From contig OX463815.1 in NCBI GenBank assembly GCA_949825045.1, forward strand, positions 32,169,356-32,233,355: a DNA stretch of 64,000 nt, given 5' to 3'. This document shows, piece by piece, positions 63,635 to 64,000 of this stretch (the first letter of the stretch is position 1; each line of letters begins with the position of its first letter). This stretch comes from Argyresthia goedartella. Lineage: Eukaryota; Arthropoda; Insecta; Lepidoptera; Argyresthiidae. The notes beneath the pieces are model-generated. The model was not told the DNA's origin. It did not search any database and was given only the letters and a program-made list of their open reading frames with translations. Made by a program: the position numbers and the translations under genes.

Positions 63635-63682
63635 CTGGGGGAGAAGTTTATATTAGGCTTAGTCAGGTATGTAAGGTTATAT

Positions 63683-64000
63683 TAGGTTAGCTCCATGGTC
63701 TAGTGGTTTCAAGCTTGCTTCTCAAGTAGGAGATGCAGGTTCCAATCCGGTACTGACGGTGTACAAATGGGATAAGTAATTTATCTTAAGTAGATTACCG
63801 GACGTTCCATATTTCGGATGATACGTTAAGCTATAGGTCGCGGCTACTATCGCTATTTGGTAGTAGTAGTCGTTAAAGTAAAACCCCACCATCAATCCGC
63901 ACTGAGCCAGCGTGGTGGAGTATGGCTCTATCTTACTCGTGTCCGGGTAAATGCCTGTGCTCCTCGGTGGGGACATTAATGGGCTACATGACTTTATTTA
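63683..64000 (+). mobile_element. tRNA-derived SINE, third family, reaching window edge
   Basis: A-box-like TGGTCTAGTGGTTTCAAGC, B-box-like GGTTCCAATCC, then CCGGACGTTCCATATTTCGG and CACTGAGCCAGCGTGGTGGA. The same 3' wording is at 23.66 kb. The 3' end may lie outside the window. Confidence 0.75.

Noticed and set aside
63683..63760. A functional tRNA gene at the right edge
   Set aside because: Degenerate B box and continuation into repeated SINE sequence.

Overview
The window looks like an insect genome, most likely a moth or butterfly. This is inferred from the low gene density, many tRNA-derived SINEs, MITE-like repeats, BEL/Pao, hAT and RTE-type elements, and a protein that tracks fly Flamingo/Starry night almost exon by exon. 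I see no bacterial, organellar or CRISPR signal.

One host gene fills the window on the minus strand: the starry night/flamingo (stan, CELSR-type) atypical cadherin and adhesion GPCR. I trace 41 coding exons from 63634 down to 417. Every junction has GT/AG borders and the phases add up without a break: 7448 coding nt, about 2482 codons. In order they encode one partial and five full cadherin repeats (63.6-54 kb), a juxtacadherin region and EGF repeats (54-49.9 kb), laminin G1, EGF, laminin G2 (50.2-41.2 kb), EGF and laminin-type EGF (40.7-36.8 kb), the hormone-receptor motif (36.0 and 26.7 kb), GAIN and GPS (24.2-19.4 kb), seven membrane helices (18.9-10.3 kb) and part of the cytoplasmic tail (9.3-0.4 kb). 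The signal peptide and first cadherin repeats lie beyond 64000; the rest of the tail lies left of position 1.

The introns are full of mobile DNA. The largest insert is an 8.7-kb BEL/Pao retrotransposon (27157-35904) in the host's orientation, with a 5-bp target duplication, two 242-bp LTRs differing at two positions, an uninterrupted 1866-codon gag-pol and a frame-broken env-like region. It ends about 24 bp from a stan splice donor. Others are a hAT element with an 8-bp target duplication (5371-7301), a 1-kb fold-back repeat (1100-2148), a 4.9-kb element with 210-bp inverted ends (10785-15633), an RTE-type LINE fragment split by a small insert (47454-48625), a Gypsy-type gag fragment (about 49069-49370), a probable solo LTR (62121-62360), several SINEs and MITEs, and a fragment of ribosomal protein S4 (50228-50335).

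The most unusual feature is intronic exon duplication. Three stan exons (GAIN, TM3/4 and one cadherin exon) are each followed, on the 3' side in the next intron, by degenerate copies of their own sequence. Two form arrays with a period near 170-178 bp that repeat the exon's 3' part plus its splice donor. The third contains a 26-bp amplified piece of the exon.
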